DNA from: Bythopirellula sp. | GTDB lineage: Bacteria > Planctomycetota > Planctomycetia > Pirellulales > Lacipirellulaceae | Direction of reading: 5' to 3' | Assembly: GCA_028285205.1 (NCBI GenBank) | Contig: JANQQA010000226.1 | Location: forward strand, 1 to 55,085 | Length of the DNA: 55,085 nucleotides | Shown here: piece after piece, positions 35,139-44,383 of the stretch | Layout of the letters: every line of letters starts with the position of its first letter | Position numbering within the stretch: position 1 is the first letter of the stretch | Made by a program: the position numbers and the translations under genes | The notes under the pieces: model-generated | What the model saw: only the letters and a program-made list of their open reading frames with translations | Database searches by the model: none | Told to the model about the DNA's origin: nothing

Positions 35139-38021
35139 CTATTTCACCAGTGCTTCGTCCAAGTTGAGGATGGCACTCGCCACGACCGTCATCGCCGCAC
35201 GGTCGTGGTCAGTTTCGGCCTCACTGTCTACAGCTTTTTCGTATTCGGACCGCGTAGCCTCAAACAAGGCCACCAATTCGGTCACGGTCGTATTGGTGAG
35301 CTGATTTTGGGTCACGATCAGATAGGCCTCGCGAATCCAATCTTCAGGCAGTGAATCCGCTCTGTCCATCACTCTCACCGCCAAGTGCTCGCTCAATTCG
35401 ACATAGACTGGGTCGTTCAGTGTCACCAGCGCCTGCAGAGGCGTGTTGGTCGCAATTCGACGCGGCGAGCAGACCTCGCGACTGGGTGAGTCGAACGTCA
35501 TGAAGCTTGGGTACGGGCTCGTGCGCCGCCAATAAGTGTAAAGTGCGCGCCGGTAGCGATCCGCGTCGGTCGCCGCCTTCCACTTCGCTCCGCTGTACAC
35601 TGCTTGCCAAACACCTTCTGGCTGCGGCGGCATCACCGAAGGGCCGCCAATCTTCGGCGAGAGCTTCCCCGCCGTGACTAACGCCTGATCACGGACCATC
35701 TCGGCTGTCAGCCGCGTTCTTGGACCACGAGCCAGCAAGCGATTGCGCGGATCGCGCTCCAGCAGCTCGGGAGTTATACGATTCGCTTGCCGATACGTGG
35801 AGGACAACACCAAGTCACGCAGAAATGGCTTGATGTGCCATGTATGCTCCTGTTGAAGCTGTACAGCGAGGTGATCTAGCAGCGCCGGATGCGAAGGCGG
35901 GGTACCCGTCGAACCGAAGTCTTCCAAGGTTTCCACGAGTCCGATACCAAACAGTTCGGACCAAATGCGATTCACCAGCACGCGGGCCGTCAGTGGGTTG
36001 TCGTCGGCAACTAACCATTCTGCGAGTTCTGTGCGTCCCGGATTCGCTAGGTCCAGTTCGTGTAAGGTTTCGGGTACGCCGGCCACAACCAAGTCGCCGC
36101 GTGTCTGCCAGTTGCCACGAATAAATGTGCGCGTCGGACGTGAGTAGTCTCTGCTACGCGTTTGCATGATCGGAATCGGTGTACCCTTGAGCTGTTGTAG
36201 CGACGCAGCAAGCGATTGCAGTTCTTCCTGGCGTACACCGCGATCTTCCGCAGCGACCAGGCTCGACCAGGCGGGGTCTGCGGAACTTGTAAGCCCGAAC
36301 CGACGCAAATGAATGCTCTGACCGCCAGACGTCGACGCCTTCTGATGGAGTTCAAGCGAGAGTACAGCGCCCGCAGGCGGAGCGAGCGGTTGCTTCAGCA
36401 CGAATACGGCCCAGCGTGGACCATGGAGCTTTGGATAGCCACCGAAGCCTTGATGATTCTCCTGGAGCGAATCCTTCGGATCGAACGGACCTGCGAGGTA
36501 GTCGGCGATCACGTCGTGAATCTCAACCGGCTGACTCGTCCCGTCGGCCAGTTCCAGCGTCAGCTTGATCTGTGACAGCACCGAACCGCGTTCTGGCCAC
36601 TTCGCGGGATCATCCGATTCGGGAAGAATCTCGACCCGCAGCGCGCGCAGTTCTGTGGCTGTTGTCTTGACGAAATAGCGGGAGTTCGCCGGGATGGTAC
36701 CTCCTACGACGCGTACGAGGTGGTCATCGGTGATTTCCAATTCGCCATGAGAAGAACTCACCTCCGTAGGAAACAGCTTCGTCCAATCAGCACAGCCCTC
36801 TGCGAGGGCGACACCTTCACGGTTGAGTTGCTCTCGCAATGCCTTGTGCTCTCGAGTGAGCGCGACCGTTGACTCAAGCTCTTGCTTGTCCTTGTTTTCT
36901 GGGTACGTGAGCGTGGGATAGTCGTTGCTCAGGTCATGATCGGCGGTGTTATTGAGCATCGCCATGAATTGGTAGAACTCCTCATGGCGGAAGGGATCGT
37001 AAGGGTGGGAATGGCATTGCACACACCCAAACGTGGTGCCCATCCAAACCGTCCAGGTCGTGTTGATCCGATCGATCACTGCCGCGACGCGGAATTCTTC
37101 GTCGTCGGTGCCACCTTCGTCGTTCGTCTGCGTATTGCGATGAAACAGCGTTGCAATCAAATCATCGGCAGTCGGCTCGGGGAGCAAGTCTCCTGCCAGT
37201 TGTTTGAGGGTGAACTCATCGAATGGCATGTCGGCGTTGAAGGCCGCAATCACCCAGTCGCGAAACGGCCAGGCATGACGATGGTTGTCTTTCTCGTATC
37301 CCTGGGAATCGGCGTACCGCGCTAGGTCCAGCCACATCGACGCCCAACGTTCCCCGAAATGAGGCGACACCAACAGGCGGTCGACCTCAGCTTGATACGT
37401 GGCGAGCCGATTATCGGAATTCGATTCACACGCGTCGAGAAAGCTCAATAACTCCTGCTCGGTTGGCGGCAGTCCGATCAAATCGAACGATACGCGTCGC
37501 AGCCACTCCGTGGGTTCTGATTCGTCGGTAGGACGCAGGCCTTCGTTTTCGAGCTTGGCAAGCACAAAGCGATCGAGAGCTGTGTTCGACCACAAGGTAT
37601 CGTTCACGTCGGGCACGTCGGGTGGCGCGGGCTTACGGAATGCCCAGTGGCCGTCCCACTCGGCACCCTGCTCGATCCACAGTGTAATTAGCTCAACCTC
37701 ACGCCGGCTGAGGGGCTCCGGGTGCTCCTCGACCGGCGGCATGCGCAGGTCTGGGTCCGTCGTCGTGATGCGATGAAGCAGCTCCGACTCCTGCGGATTG
37801 CCCGGCTCAATGATGCCAGAATCGAGTACCTGCTGCTCATAGATGAATGACAAGTCGCTCGCTTGCTTCACGCCACCGTGACACGAGGTGCAATGCTTGT
37901 TCAGCAATGGACGTATCTGGGAACTAAAGTCGACCCGTTCCGGCTCGGCATAAAGCCGCGTTACCGACGACACGAGAAAGGCGACAACAAAACATCGATT
38001 GAGATTAGGTGAGGAAACCAT
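35139..38021 (-). CDS. planctomycete cytochrome c-type DUF1549/DUF1553 protein
   Basis: 960 residues from ATG 38021, which gives a good signal peptide (MVSSPNLNRCFVVAFLVSSVTRLYA); a TTG 15 bp upstream is rejected. Residues 28-120 are a PSCyt1-type haem domain with CTSCH (Cys44, Cys47, His48). The DUF1549 domain follows (NTALDRFVLAKLENEGLRP, FGERWASMWLDLARYADSQG), then a concanavalin-like insert (about 470-620), then DUF1553 (ARVLVNRIWSELFGIGLVET, LDHLAVQLQQEHTWHIKPFL). It is the first gene of the sulfatase operon; the DUF1501 start codon lies 1 bp beyond its stop. The exact function of this large extracytoplasmic family is not known. Confidence 0.92.
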   Translation of the reverse strand: MVSSPNLNRCFVVAFLVSSVTRLYAEPERVDFSSQIRPLLNKHCTSCHGGVKQASDLSFIYEQQVLDSGIIEPGNPQESELLHRITTTDPDLRMPPVEEHPEPLSRREVELITLWIEQGAEWDGHWAFRKPAPPDVPDVNDTLWSNTALDRFVLAKLENEGLRPTDESEPTEWLRRVSFDLIGLPPTEQELLSFLDACESNSDNRLATYQAEVDRLLVSPHFGERWASMWLDLARYADSQGYEKDNHRHAWPFRDWVIAAFNADMPFDEFTLKQLAGDLLPEPTADDLIATLFHRNTQTNDEGGTDDEEFRVAAVIDRINTTWTVWMGTTFGCVQCHSHPYDPFRHEEFYQFMAMLNNTADHDLSNDYPTLTYPENKDKQELESTVALTREHKALREQLNREGVALAEGCADWTKLFPTEVSSSHGELEITDDHLVRVVGGTIPANSRYFVKTTATELRALRVEILPESDDPAKWPERGSVLSQIKLTLELADGTSQPVEIHDVIADYLAGPFDPKDSLQENHQGFGGYPKLHGPRWAVFVLKQPLAPPAGAVLSLELHQKASTSGGQSIHLRRFGLTSSADPAWSSLVAAEDRGVRQEELQSLAASLQQLKGTPIPIMQTRSRDYSRPTRTFIRGNWQTRGDLVVAGVPETLHELDLANPGRTELAEWLVADDNPLTARVLVNRIWSELFGIGLVETLEDFGSTGTPPSHPALLDHLAVQLQQEHTWHIKPFLRDLVLSSTYRQANRITPELLERDPRNRLLARGPRTRLTAEMVRDQALVTAGKLSPKIGGPSVMPPQPEGVWQAVYSGAKWKAATDADRYRRALYTYWRRTSPYPSFMTFDSPSREVCSPRRIATNTPLQALVTLNDPVYVELSEHLAVRVMDRADSLPEDWIREAYLIVTQNQLTNTTVTELVALFEATRSEYEKAVDSEAETDHDRAAMTVVASAILNLDEALVK

Positions 38022-38144
38022 CGCGCCAGATACCAAGAAGCGAATACCACTCGTGCACTTCCGATCGAATTCAAACCGATGTCAGAACCGTGCGAGTAGG
38101 ATCGATTATACCTGGAAGATGTCACAGAATGGTAGACATCGAAT

Positions 38145-38161
38145 GGCCGATCAAATCGGCC
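38145..38161. other. short perfect hairpin
   Basis: GGCCGAT / ATCGGCC with a CAA loop, in the 230 bp between the K+ channel gene and the DUF1549 gene start. No T-run on either strand; it may reduce read-through or bind a regulator. Confidence 0.35.
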
Positions 38162-38251
38162 AGGGCCAATGGACGGTTTCGCTTCACCGTACGCGCGTAG
38201 CACAGGGAGCTGGCGTTGGCACCTTGATCGACTAAGGACCTGCTCGCAAAT

Positions 38252-39280
38252 CTAAACGAGAGCGGCCTCACGCCGGGGTGCAACGCATGTTTCGTAGAAC
38301 TTCTCAATCTCGGCTTCGGTAGCCATTAGGATGACGATATCTCCGGCTGTGAGAACTTCGTCGTCTTTAGGATTGAACACCGTCTCGCCGTCCGGGCGAC
38401 GCACGGCCACGATCATCAGTTGTTCGAAACTCTCCTCCGCTTCGCGCACGGTTCGCCCGGTATAGGCACTCTCGGCAGTGAACTTAAACTCCTCGAGATC
38501 GGCGTTCAGGCCCGATTCGCTGCCAATGCTGCGGAGCAGGTCGGACGCTTCCGGACGCACGATCACGTCGGCGATACGTTCGGCACCGATGATCGCAGGC
38601 ATCACGACCTGATCGGCGCCGGCCTGCACGAGTTTTTTCTCGGTACGCGGATCCTCGCCGCGAGCGACGATCTTCACGTCCGGGTTCATGTTGCGCACGG
38701 TCAGCGTGAGAAAGACGTTGTCGGGATCGCTTTGAATACCGAAAACAATGGTCGACGCACGGTCGAGACCGGCGGCGCGGAGGACGTTTTCCTCAGTGGC
38801 ATCCGCCTCTAAGCAAATGTAGCCGTGCTTTTGCGCTTCGGCTATCGTCTCAGGGCACGGATCGATCACAACAAACGGTACACGGTGCCGGGCCAGCCGA
38901 TGGGCCAAATTCTGACCGATTCGACCGAATCCACAAACGATGACATGATCTTCGAGCTTCTCGATTTCTTTACGCATCCGCTTTTCTCCCAACGCTTTGT
39001 CGAGTTGCCCCTCGACGATTGCTTGAATCAACATGCCTAAGGTGTACGCGACCGAGACCATTCCGATGAGAATGACCACAATTGAAATCACTTGCCGCAT
39101 TGGCGGCACTTCGACGTCGACGCTCTGCGAATAGCCGACCCCCGCGATCGTAATCACGGTCCAGTAAATCGATTCCAACAGTGGCTTCTTGAACAGCCAG
39201 TGAAATGAGAGAATCGACCACACGAAGACGCAGCCTACTACAAAGGCACCTTTTCGTGCTCTCAGAAGGGCTTCGTTCAT
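38252..39280 (-). CDS. two-TM potassium channel with RCK (TrkA-N/TrkA-C) domains
   Basis: 342 residues, like MthK in layout. TM1 is residues 11-30, the pore loop and filter TVITIAGVGYSQS about 41-53, and TM2 about 62-90 (VISIVVILIGMVSVAYTLGM). An RCK N-domain follows with the NAD-type motif VIVCGFGRIGQNLA (about 113-126), and a TrkA-C domain lies at about 255-335 (YTGRTVREAEESFEQLMIVAV). The filter reads GVGYS where K+ channels normally have TVGYG, so K+ selectivity is not certain. A heptamer array separates it from argJ upstream. Probably gated by a cytosolic ligand. Confidence 0.88.
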   Translation of the reverse strand: MNEALLRARKGAFVVGCVFVWSILSFHWLFKKPLLESIYWTVITIAGVGYSQSVDVEVPPMRQVISIVVILIGMVSVAYTLGMLIQAIVEGQLDKALGEKRMRKEIEKLEDHVIVCGFGRIGQNLAHRLARHRVPFVVIDPCPETIAEAQKHGYICLEADATEENVLRAAGLDRASTIVFGIQSDPDNVFLTLTVRNMNPDVKIVARGEDPRTEKKLVQAGADQVVMPAIIGAERIADVIVRPEASDLLRSIGSESGLNADLEEFKFTAESAYTGRTVREAEESFEQLMIVAVRRPDGETVFNPKDDEVLTAGDIVILMATEAEIEKFYETCVAPRREAALV

Positions 39281-39291
39281 GCTGAGCTATT

Positions 39292-39354
39292 AGTCTTGGG
39301 CTACAAGTCGTGAGTTTCTGGCTCGCGACTAGCGACTCAAAACTCACCACTCAA
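39292..39354. repeat. inverted heptamer array at the 3' end of argJ
   Basis: Nine 7-bp steps in one register from 39292; the right part is of type GACTAGC GACTCAA, followed by AACTCAC and CACTCAA. The left part (AGTCTTG, AGTCGTG) is the inverse type; GTCGTGAGTTT pairs with AAAACTCACCAC. The argJ stop codon (39351-39353) lies in the last unit. Confidence 0.72.
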
Positions 39355-40544
39355 GTGTGATAATCGGCGTTCAGACGCACGTACTCAGCGGTGAGATCGG
39401 TGGTCCAAAAACGCGCTGACGCCGATCCCTCGTCGAGCAGCAGCACAATGCCTGTGTCGCGATTATCTCGAATCGATGCAGAAACGGCCGCCGCGTCGAA
39501 CTCCACCGGGGCACCTTTCTCGTAGAGCAACATTCCGTTGATCAGCAGGCTCACCTTGGTGGGGTCAAACGCTATACCAGCGTAGCCCGCCGCAGAGACA
39601 ATACGGCCCCAATTGGGGTCGGCGCCGGCGATTGCCGTCTTGACCAAAGGACTGTCTGCAATGGTCTTGGCGATTGTGACGGCGTCCGTCCGGCTCTGGC
39701 AGCCGTGCACCTCCACGGTGATTAAATGCGATGCTCCCTCGCCATCAGCCGGGATCGACTGAGCGAGGTCTTCACAGACCTCCACCAACGTGGCTTGGAA
39801 CTTCGCTAACTCGCCGCCGGAGAGAGCCTCGCCGCCCACTGCGCCGTTGGCCACTAGCAGCACCGTGTCGCTGGTGCTCGTGTGTCCGTCGACACTGATG
39901 CAATTGAACGATTCGTCGACAGCATCCTTCAAACCGTGCTGCGCATCCGCGACCGCAACCGCCGCGTCGGTCATAACGACGGCCAACATGGTCGCCATGT
40001 TGGGCCCGATCATCGCGGCACCTTTGGCAATTCCTGTGATGGTCACGCGCCGCCCGTCCAACTCGATCTGACGACTACGGATCTTGTGCACCGTATCCGT
40101 GGTCATCATCCCCCGTGCCGCGTCGATCAGCGCTTGCTCATGGTCGGCAAGTTTGGACGCGGCATCGGAAATACCAGCGCAAATCTTCTCCATTGGCAGG
40201 TGCTCGCCGATCAAGCCGGTCGACATAACGAGCACATCCTGCGCGGCTAGTCCACAGGCTGTTGCGGTGCTCTCGGTCATCTCGACCGCATCGCGCATGC
40301 CCTGCTCCCCGGTGCATGCGTTGGCGACGCCAGAATTAATAACCACAGCGCGCACCGTTTCACTCGGCGTGCGTTCTCGGTTGAGATGCACCGGTGCGCC
40401 GCACACCACATTCTGAGTGTAAACCCCAGCTGCGACCGCAGGTCGATCCGAGACAAGCAGCGCAACGTCAAGTTTGTTCGAGCTGCGTTTCACACCCGAA
40501 TACACTCCTGCCGCTCGAAAGCCTTGTGGAAGTTGGTCGGACAT
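39351..40544 (-). CDS. argJ: ArgJ, bifunctional ornithine acetyltransferase / N-acetylglutamate synthase
   Basis: 397 residues from ATG 40544 (MSDQLPQGFRAAGVYSGVK); a longer frame starting at 40592 has no family support. It recycles the acetyl group from N-acetylornithine to glutamate in arginine synthesis. The self-cleavage site is the Thr of GPNMATMLA (residues about 178-186), giving alpha and beta chains. Other blocks: VINSGVANACTGEQG, KGAAMIGPN, CISVDGHTSTSDT, GADPNWGRIVSAAGYAG. It follows argC in the same direction with a 148-bp gap. Probably cytoplasmic; a heterotetramer in known members. Confidence 0.93.
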   Translation of the reverse strand: MSDQLPQGFRAAGVYSGVKRSSNKLDVALLVSDRPAVAAGVYTQNVVCGAPVHLNRERTPSETVRAVVINSGVANACTGEQGMRDAVEMTESTATACGLAAQDVLVMSTGLIGEHLPMEKICAGISDAASKLADHEQALIDAARGMMTTDTVHKIRSRQIELDGRRVTITGIAKGAAMIGPNMATMLAVVMTDAAVAVADAQHGLKDAVDESFNCISVDGHTSTSDTVLLVANGAVGGEALSGGELAKFQATLVEVCEDLAQSIPADGEGASHLITVEVHGCQSRTDAVTIAKTIADSPLVKTAIAGADPNWGRIVSAAGYAGIAFDPTKVSLLINGMLLYEKGAPVEFDAAAVSASIRDNRDTGIVLLLDEGSASARFWTTDLTAEYVRLNADYHT

Positions 40545-40653
40545 AGCGTGATGGGTCGGAGGTGGGGTTAGGGTTGGGGCAATAAATGTCAAATGCGAAT
40601 TGCTAGACGAAACCTCGAATGTCGCCGTTACGGCAGATTCACCATTGGTGCCT

Positions 40654-40694
40654 TACTCATTCACTCGTTATTGGGTATTTGATCAATCGTCATT
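40654..40694. repeat. possible degenerate heptamer stretch between argC and argJ
   Basis: TTACTCA TTCACTC followed by GTTATTG, GGTATTT, GATCAAT, CGTCATT. It is similar in composition to the 11962-11982 arm but too degenerate to be sure. Confidence 0.3.
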
Positions 40695-41703
40695 ACAACA
40701 GCGCAGTCGTTTCTTCGAACTCGTACATCAAGTTGAAGTTTTGTACGGCTGCTCCCGAAGCACCTTTAATCAAGTTGTCGATCGCGCTGACGATGACCGC
40801 TTTGTCTCCAACTCGGCGGACGGTGATGTCGCAGAAGTTGGTGTTCGCGACTTGCTTGGTGCCGGGTATGCCTGCCAAGACGCGCACGAAAGGTTCGTCG
40901 GTGTAGTATTCTTGCAGTGTTTCGAGCAGTCGCTCTGCAGACACGTCGGAAGCAACGTCCGCATAAGCGGTCACCAGTTCGCCACGATCCATGGGAATCA
41001 GATGCGGTGTAAACACGACGTTTGTGTTCACGCCGCACCATTTGCTCAGGATCAAATCAATCTCTGGGGTGTGACGGTGCTCACCTACACCATAGGGCGT
41101 CAGATTCTCGTTGGCCTCCGGAAAATGCAAGTGCGGCTTCGCTGAGCGACCGGCGCCGCTCACACCACTCTTCGCGTCGATGACGATACCACGTGGCTCG
41201 ATGACACCTGCCTTGAGCAGTGGAGCCAGTGCCAAAATCGCCGCCGTGGGATAGCAACCCGGATTGGCGACTAAATCGGCTCCGCGAATTGAATCTCGAT
41301 AAAGTTCCGGCAAGCCGTAGACGGTTTGTGCCATGCGGCCGGGATCGGGATGCTCGACGCCGTACCAGTGCGTGTAGATCTGCGGATCGTCGAGTCGGTA
41401 GTCGGCGCTAAAGTCGACGACGCGGCATCCCGCCTCAAGCAATTCACTGACCACCGCGGCACTGGCCGCATGGGGCAAACAGCCAAACACACAGTCTGCT
41501 CTTTCGGCCACTTGGGCCGGCGAAAGATTTTCCAGCTTCAGGTCGAGTCGCCCCCGAAGTGAGGGGTGCACCTCGGCCACGTGTGGCTGCGAATCCTGGC
41601 GAGTCGTAAGCGCGGTCACTTGGACTTGTGGATGCCGCAGCAGCAGGTCCAACAGATCGCGCGCCGTGTAACCGGTGGCACCAAGAATTGCGGTACGAAT
41701 CAT
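40693..41703 (-). CDS. argC: ArgC, N-acetyl-gamma-glutamyl-phosphate reductase
   Basis: 336 residues. NADPH-dependent third step of arginine synthesis. The N-terminal nucleotide-binding motif is ILGATGYTARDLLDLL (residues 6-21). The catalytic Cys sits in VANPGCYPTAA (about 145-155) and the typical DAKSGVSGAGR follows (about 176-186). HRHTPEI near 207 carries the conserved His region. Length and blocks are standard. It is first in an argC-argJ leftward pair. Confidence 0.95.
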   Translation of the reverse strand: MIRTAILGATGYTARDLLDLLLRHPQVQVTALTTRQDSQPHVAEVHPSLRGRLDLKLENLSPAQVAERADCVFGCLPHAASAAVVSELLEAGCRVVDFSADYRLDDPQIYTHWYGVEHPDPGRMAQTVYGLPELYRDSIRGADLVANPGCYPTAAILALAPLLKAGVIEPRGIVIDAKSGVSGAGRSAKPHLHFPEANENLTPYGVGEHRHTPEIDLILSKWCGVNTNVVFTPHLIPMDRGELVTAYADVASDVSAERLLETLQEYYTDEPFVRVLAGIPGTKQVANTNFCDITVRRVGDKAVIVSAIDNLIKGASGAAVQNFNLMYEFEETTALL

Positions 41704-42013
41704 CTGTTCCTACATGTCCAGGCCAGGGCAATTGCGAAGCCGGGCAGCGAATTGAATCTAGGGGAGGCAAGCGGCCCCAAGGTGGGTAACCTCCCAGTAT
41801 AGTGACAGCACCGCAGATTTACCACGGGGATGCACGTAACCAGGTAGCGGGGGCTCGTAAAGTAAACGGCGCTGATCGCGGGCGGTCGGAAACTCTCATG
41901 CCAGCACGACTTCGGACCTTGAACTACTGATCAAGATCACGCTATAAAACGCCGATTGGAGGGAGAGAATCCCGATCAGTCCATCGAGATGAGGCGGTTG
42001 AAGGAGAAGCGAG
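41704..42013. other. 310-bp divergent intergenic region
   Basis: Between argC (leftward) and the DUF2934 gene (rightward). It holds one good sigma-70-like promoter for the rightward gene (41919-41948) and a purine-rich ribosome-binding site (GAAGGAGAAG) just before 42014. Nothing else is evident. Confidence 0.5.
41919..41948 (+). promoter_or_regulatory. sigma-70-like promoter for the DUF2934 gene
   Basis: TTGAAC at 41919-41924, 18-bp spacer, TATAAA at 41943-41948; expected transcript start about 41955, 59 bp upstream of the start codon. Confidence 0.5.
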
Positions 42014-42256
42014 ATGCCGAGCACGAACGACAACGGAATCTATGAGATCAGCGAAGCAGCGATCGCCCAGCGGGCCTACGAAATCTGGGAATCGAATGGC
42101 TGCCCAGACGGGGATGGCAGCGAGAATTGGGAAGCCGCCAAGCAGCAGTTGATGGCAGAAAACCAATCAGCAGAAGCAGACCAACCGTGTGAGTCCGGCG
42201 AACGCCGCGGTCCATTGCTGAGATTCTTCGACCGGCTTCGCAACCGCGCTGCTTAA
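42014..42256 (+). CDS. small DUF2934 protein
   Basis: 80 residues. The core EAAIAQRAYEIWESNGCPDGDGSENW is the DUF2934 signature, found in short bacterial proteins of unknown role. It is followed by an acidic stretch (QSAEADQPCESGE) and a basic tail (RRGPLLRFFDRLRNRAA). It is preceded by a clear GGAG ribosome-binding site and a promoter. It is convergent with coaB, with 2 bp between stops. No membrane segment. Confidence 0.72.
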   Translation: MPSTNDNGIYEISEAAIAQRAYEIWESNGCPDGDGSENWEAAKQQLMAENQSAEADQPCESGERRGPLLRFFDRLRNRAA

Positions 42257-42258
42257 GC

Positions 42259-42888
42259 CTATTCGTCGATCAGCCGCTGTTGGACGACCTCCAGAATCTG
42301 CTGCGCGACGATCAACTTGCTACCTTGCGCGGAGCGGAGAATTTCGCCGTCTGCCGAGATGATCTCAACGCGATTCTCGTGCGAATCCATCGCCTCGACG
42401 CCGTTGGAAACCATAAGGTCGCAGTGCTTGCGTTCCAACTTGGCTAGCGCGCGAAGCCGATGGTCCTCGGTCTCGAGAGCGAACCCAACTACCCAACGCG
42501 CGTCTTTCTCTGCGCCAAGCGTTGCGACGACATCGTCGGTTTCGATCAGGTGCAACTGCAGCGGCTCGCCCGTCTTGGCGATTTTGCTGTCTTCCACGTG
42601 CACAGGTCGATAATCACAGGGCGCGGCAGCGCCGATCAGGCCGTCCGAGCTTTCGAAGGCCGTCCGTGAGGCATCGAGCATCTCTTCGGTCGACACGACC
42701 GGGACGACCTTTGCAGCCGACGGATACTCGACTTCGACCGGTCCGCTGACGATGGTCACTTCGTGTTCTAGCTGCAACGCCGCAGTTGCAAGTGCCGCGC
42801 CCATCCGACCGCTGGATCCATTGGTGAGGTATCGGACGGGGTCGAGATACTGTCGCGTCGGGCCGGAGGTGATGAGAATGCGGGCCAT
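42259..42888 (-). CDS. coaB: CoaB, phosphopantothenate-cysteine ligase domain protein (separate gene)
   Basis: 209 residues. It joins cysteine to 4'-phosphopantothenate in coenzyme A synthesis. Starts ARILITSGPTRQYLDPVRYLTNGSSGRMG, the nucleotide-binding start of the CoaB half of CoaBC. A0APCDYRP-type block reads GAAAPCDYRP (about 85-94) and VVGFALETED follows (about 131-140). The CoaC half is a separate gene just upstream (55-bp gap), so the usual CoaBC fusion is split here. It ends 2 bp from the convergent DUF2934 gene. Confidence 0.88.
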   Translation of the reverse strand: MARILITSGPTRQYLDPVRYLTNGSSGRMGAALATAALQLEHEVTIVSGPVEVEYPSAAKVVPVVSTEEMLDASRTAFESSDGLIGAAAPCDYRPVHVEDSKIAKTGEPLQLHLIETDDVVATLGAEKDARWVVGFALETEDHRLRALAKLERKHCDLMVSNGVEAMDSHENRVEIISADGEILRSAQGSKLIVAQQILEVVQQRLIDE

Positions 42889-42901
42889 GTTGGACTACGA
42901 T

Positions 42902-42959
42902 TCTCGAATAACGATAGGACACGAATTCGACATTCGGTACTCGTCACTCGTCCTCGCCC
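42902..42959. repeat. heptamer array across the coaC stop codon
   Basis: The clearest part is ACTCGTC ACTCGTC at 42939-42952, flanked by ATTCGGT and CTCGCCC in register. Looser units continue left to about 42902. The coaC stop codon (42944-42946) is inside it, and it fills the gap to coaB. Confidence 0.5.
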
Positions 42960-43492
42960 TCCAAGAGACTCAGGATCACGCGCTTAATCTCATCCGGCTC
43001 TGCCATCCGCCCCACGCCCTTCTGCCGGCAGCTGAGCCAACCTTCTTGGGGGCCAACCGTGTGAAAACCATCGGCCTGAAGTTGCTCGAGATTGCGTTGG
43101 ACAGGCGGCTTTTCCCACATCTCAGTGTTCATCGCCGGGGCGATAACCACGCGCCCTGTGAACGAGAGCAGCAACGTGCTCAGCAAGTCGTCGGCTAATC
43201 CGTGAGCGGCTTGGGCCATGAGGTGTGCTGTTGCTGGCGCGACGCAGAGCAGTTCGGCCCTGCGCGCCAGCTCGATGTGGGCACCAAGCGGAAACTCCTG
43301 GCCATCGAACACGCGTGTGTAGACGCGTCGGCCGGTGAGAGCGCGAAACGTCGCGGGGCCGACGAACTTTGTCGCGGCACGAGTCATCACGACCGTCACG
43401 CCGATGCCGCTTTGCACCAAATCGCTAACGAGTGCAGCCGTCTTGTAGGCCGCGATCCCCCCTGACACACCGACAACGATTTCGCGTGTCAT
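42944..43492 (-). CDS. coaC: CoaC, phosphopantothenoylcysteine decarboxylase (separate gene)
   Basis: 182 residues; FMN-dependent HFCD flavoprotein that decarboxylates 4'-phospho-N-pantothenoylcysteine. VGVSGGIAAYKTAAL (residues 7-21) is the FMN-binding start. The active-site His lies in LGAHIELAR (about 68-76), then APAMNTEMWEKP (PxMNxxMW motif, about 117-128) and the substrate clamp with Cys in GWLSCRQKGVGRMAE (about 150-164). It belongs to a row with rpoZ and gmk, the order seen in many bacteria, but without the fused CoaB domain. The end of the gene lies in a heptamer array. Confidence 0.9.
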   Translation of the reverse strand: MTREIVVGVSGGIAAYKTAALVSDLVQSGIGVTVVMTRAATKFVGPATFRALTGRRVYTRVFDGQEFPLGAHIELARRAELLCVAPATAHLMAQAAHGLADDLLSTLLLSFTGRVVIAPAMNTEMWEKPPVQRNLEQLQADGFHTVGPQEGWLSCRQKGVGRMAEPDEIKRVILSLLEGEDE

Positions 43493-43524
43493 TGCTCAGT
43501 CGGCCTCGCTGCGGAGGGAGTTAC

Positions 43525-43803
43525 TCATGGCTCGCCCAAATTGGCCAAATCAAGTTCTGGTGGTCCACCTGCGCTGGAGTCCTCGCCGTCGCCCACGACC
43601 ATCAAGCTACCCGACGAGTCGAGATAGATTTTGTCTTGCAAGATTTCTTGCACGACGACTTCCATCTTGTCTTCCGAATTAAAGTCGACCAGTGCACGGG
43701 CACCCGCATTGAGTGCCGCCAACCGTTTTTGAATCAGCGTCGACAGCTTAAAACGTCCGCCAACCTTGTTGACGATTTCTTCCTCTTTCAGAGCATCAAT
43801 CAT
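43525..43803 (-). CDS. rpoZ: RNA polymerase omega subunit
   Basis: 92 residues. [39 protein letters not shown] is the omega core that clamps the beta' C-terminus. The C-terminal 50 residues are acidic and specific to this lineage. The ATG overlaps the gmk stop by 8 bp and the coaC start follows 32 bp after the stop. The gmk-rpoZ-coaC order supports the call. Confidence 0.88.
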   Translation of the reverse strand: MIDALKEEEIVNKVGGRFKLSTLIQKRLAALNAGARALVDFNSEDKMEVVVQEILQDKIYLDSSGSLMVVGDGEDSSAGGPPELDLANLGEP

Positions 43804-44383
43804 GCGCTAGACCTCGATCCGTTAGTATGTTGCAAATATCCTCAACCGTCTGGGGAACGGTGTCGTTGACTACCTGGAATTCGTAGCGATCCGCGAGTTG
43901 CATCTCATGACGTGCGACACTGAGCCGCCGTTGAATCGACTCCTCGGTTTCCGTCGCTCGAGCACGCAAACGACGCTCCAATTCCTCGAATGATGCGGGG
44001 CGAATGAAGATCGATATCGGGTCGGAAAACTGCTGGAGGACGTTCTCCGCGCCGTCAACATCAATCTCTAAGAGTACCCAAATTCCCTCCGATAGAAAAG
44101 GTCTGACCTCGCTCCACAGCGTTCCGTACCAGTGCCCGCGGCCGAAAACCTCGATGCACTCCAGGAACTCCCCCCGCTCGCGTCGCTGGCGGAATTCCTC
44201 GCTCGACAGAAAGCGGTAGTGGACGCCGTCCTGCTCCTGGGGCCGTGGCGCACGCGTGGTCGCGGAAATGCTCAATCTCAGCTGACCATCGAATCGCGAT
44301 AGCACCTCGCGGACGACCGTCGATTTACCGACACCCGAGGGGCCGGAAATGACCACCAGTTTTCCTCGCTGGGCTTCGGCCAT
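43796..44383 (-). CDS. gmk: guanylate kinase
   Basis: 195 residues from ATG 44383, which shares a TGATG with the yicC stop (GTG at 44386 is an alternative). It phosphorylates GMP to GDP. P-loop GPSGVGKST (about residues 14-22), GMP-binding blocks [19 protein letters not shown] (about 40-58) and GHWYGT, then [12 protein letters not shown] (about 103-114). The overlap on both sides implies translational coupling with yicC and rpoZ. Confidence 0.95.
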   Translation of the reverse strand: MAEAQRGKLVVISGPSGVGKSTVVREVLSRFDGQLRLSISATTRAPRPQEQDGVHYRFLSSEEFRQRRERGEFLECIEVFGRGHWYGTLWSEVRPFLSEGIWVLLEIDVDGAENVLQQFSDPISIFIRPASFEELERRLRARATETEESIQRRLSVARHEMQLADRYEFQVVNDTVPQTVEDICNILTDRGLAHD

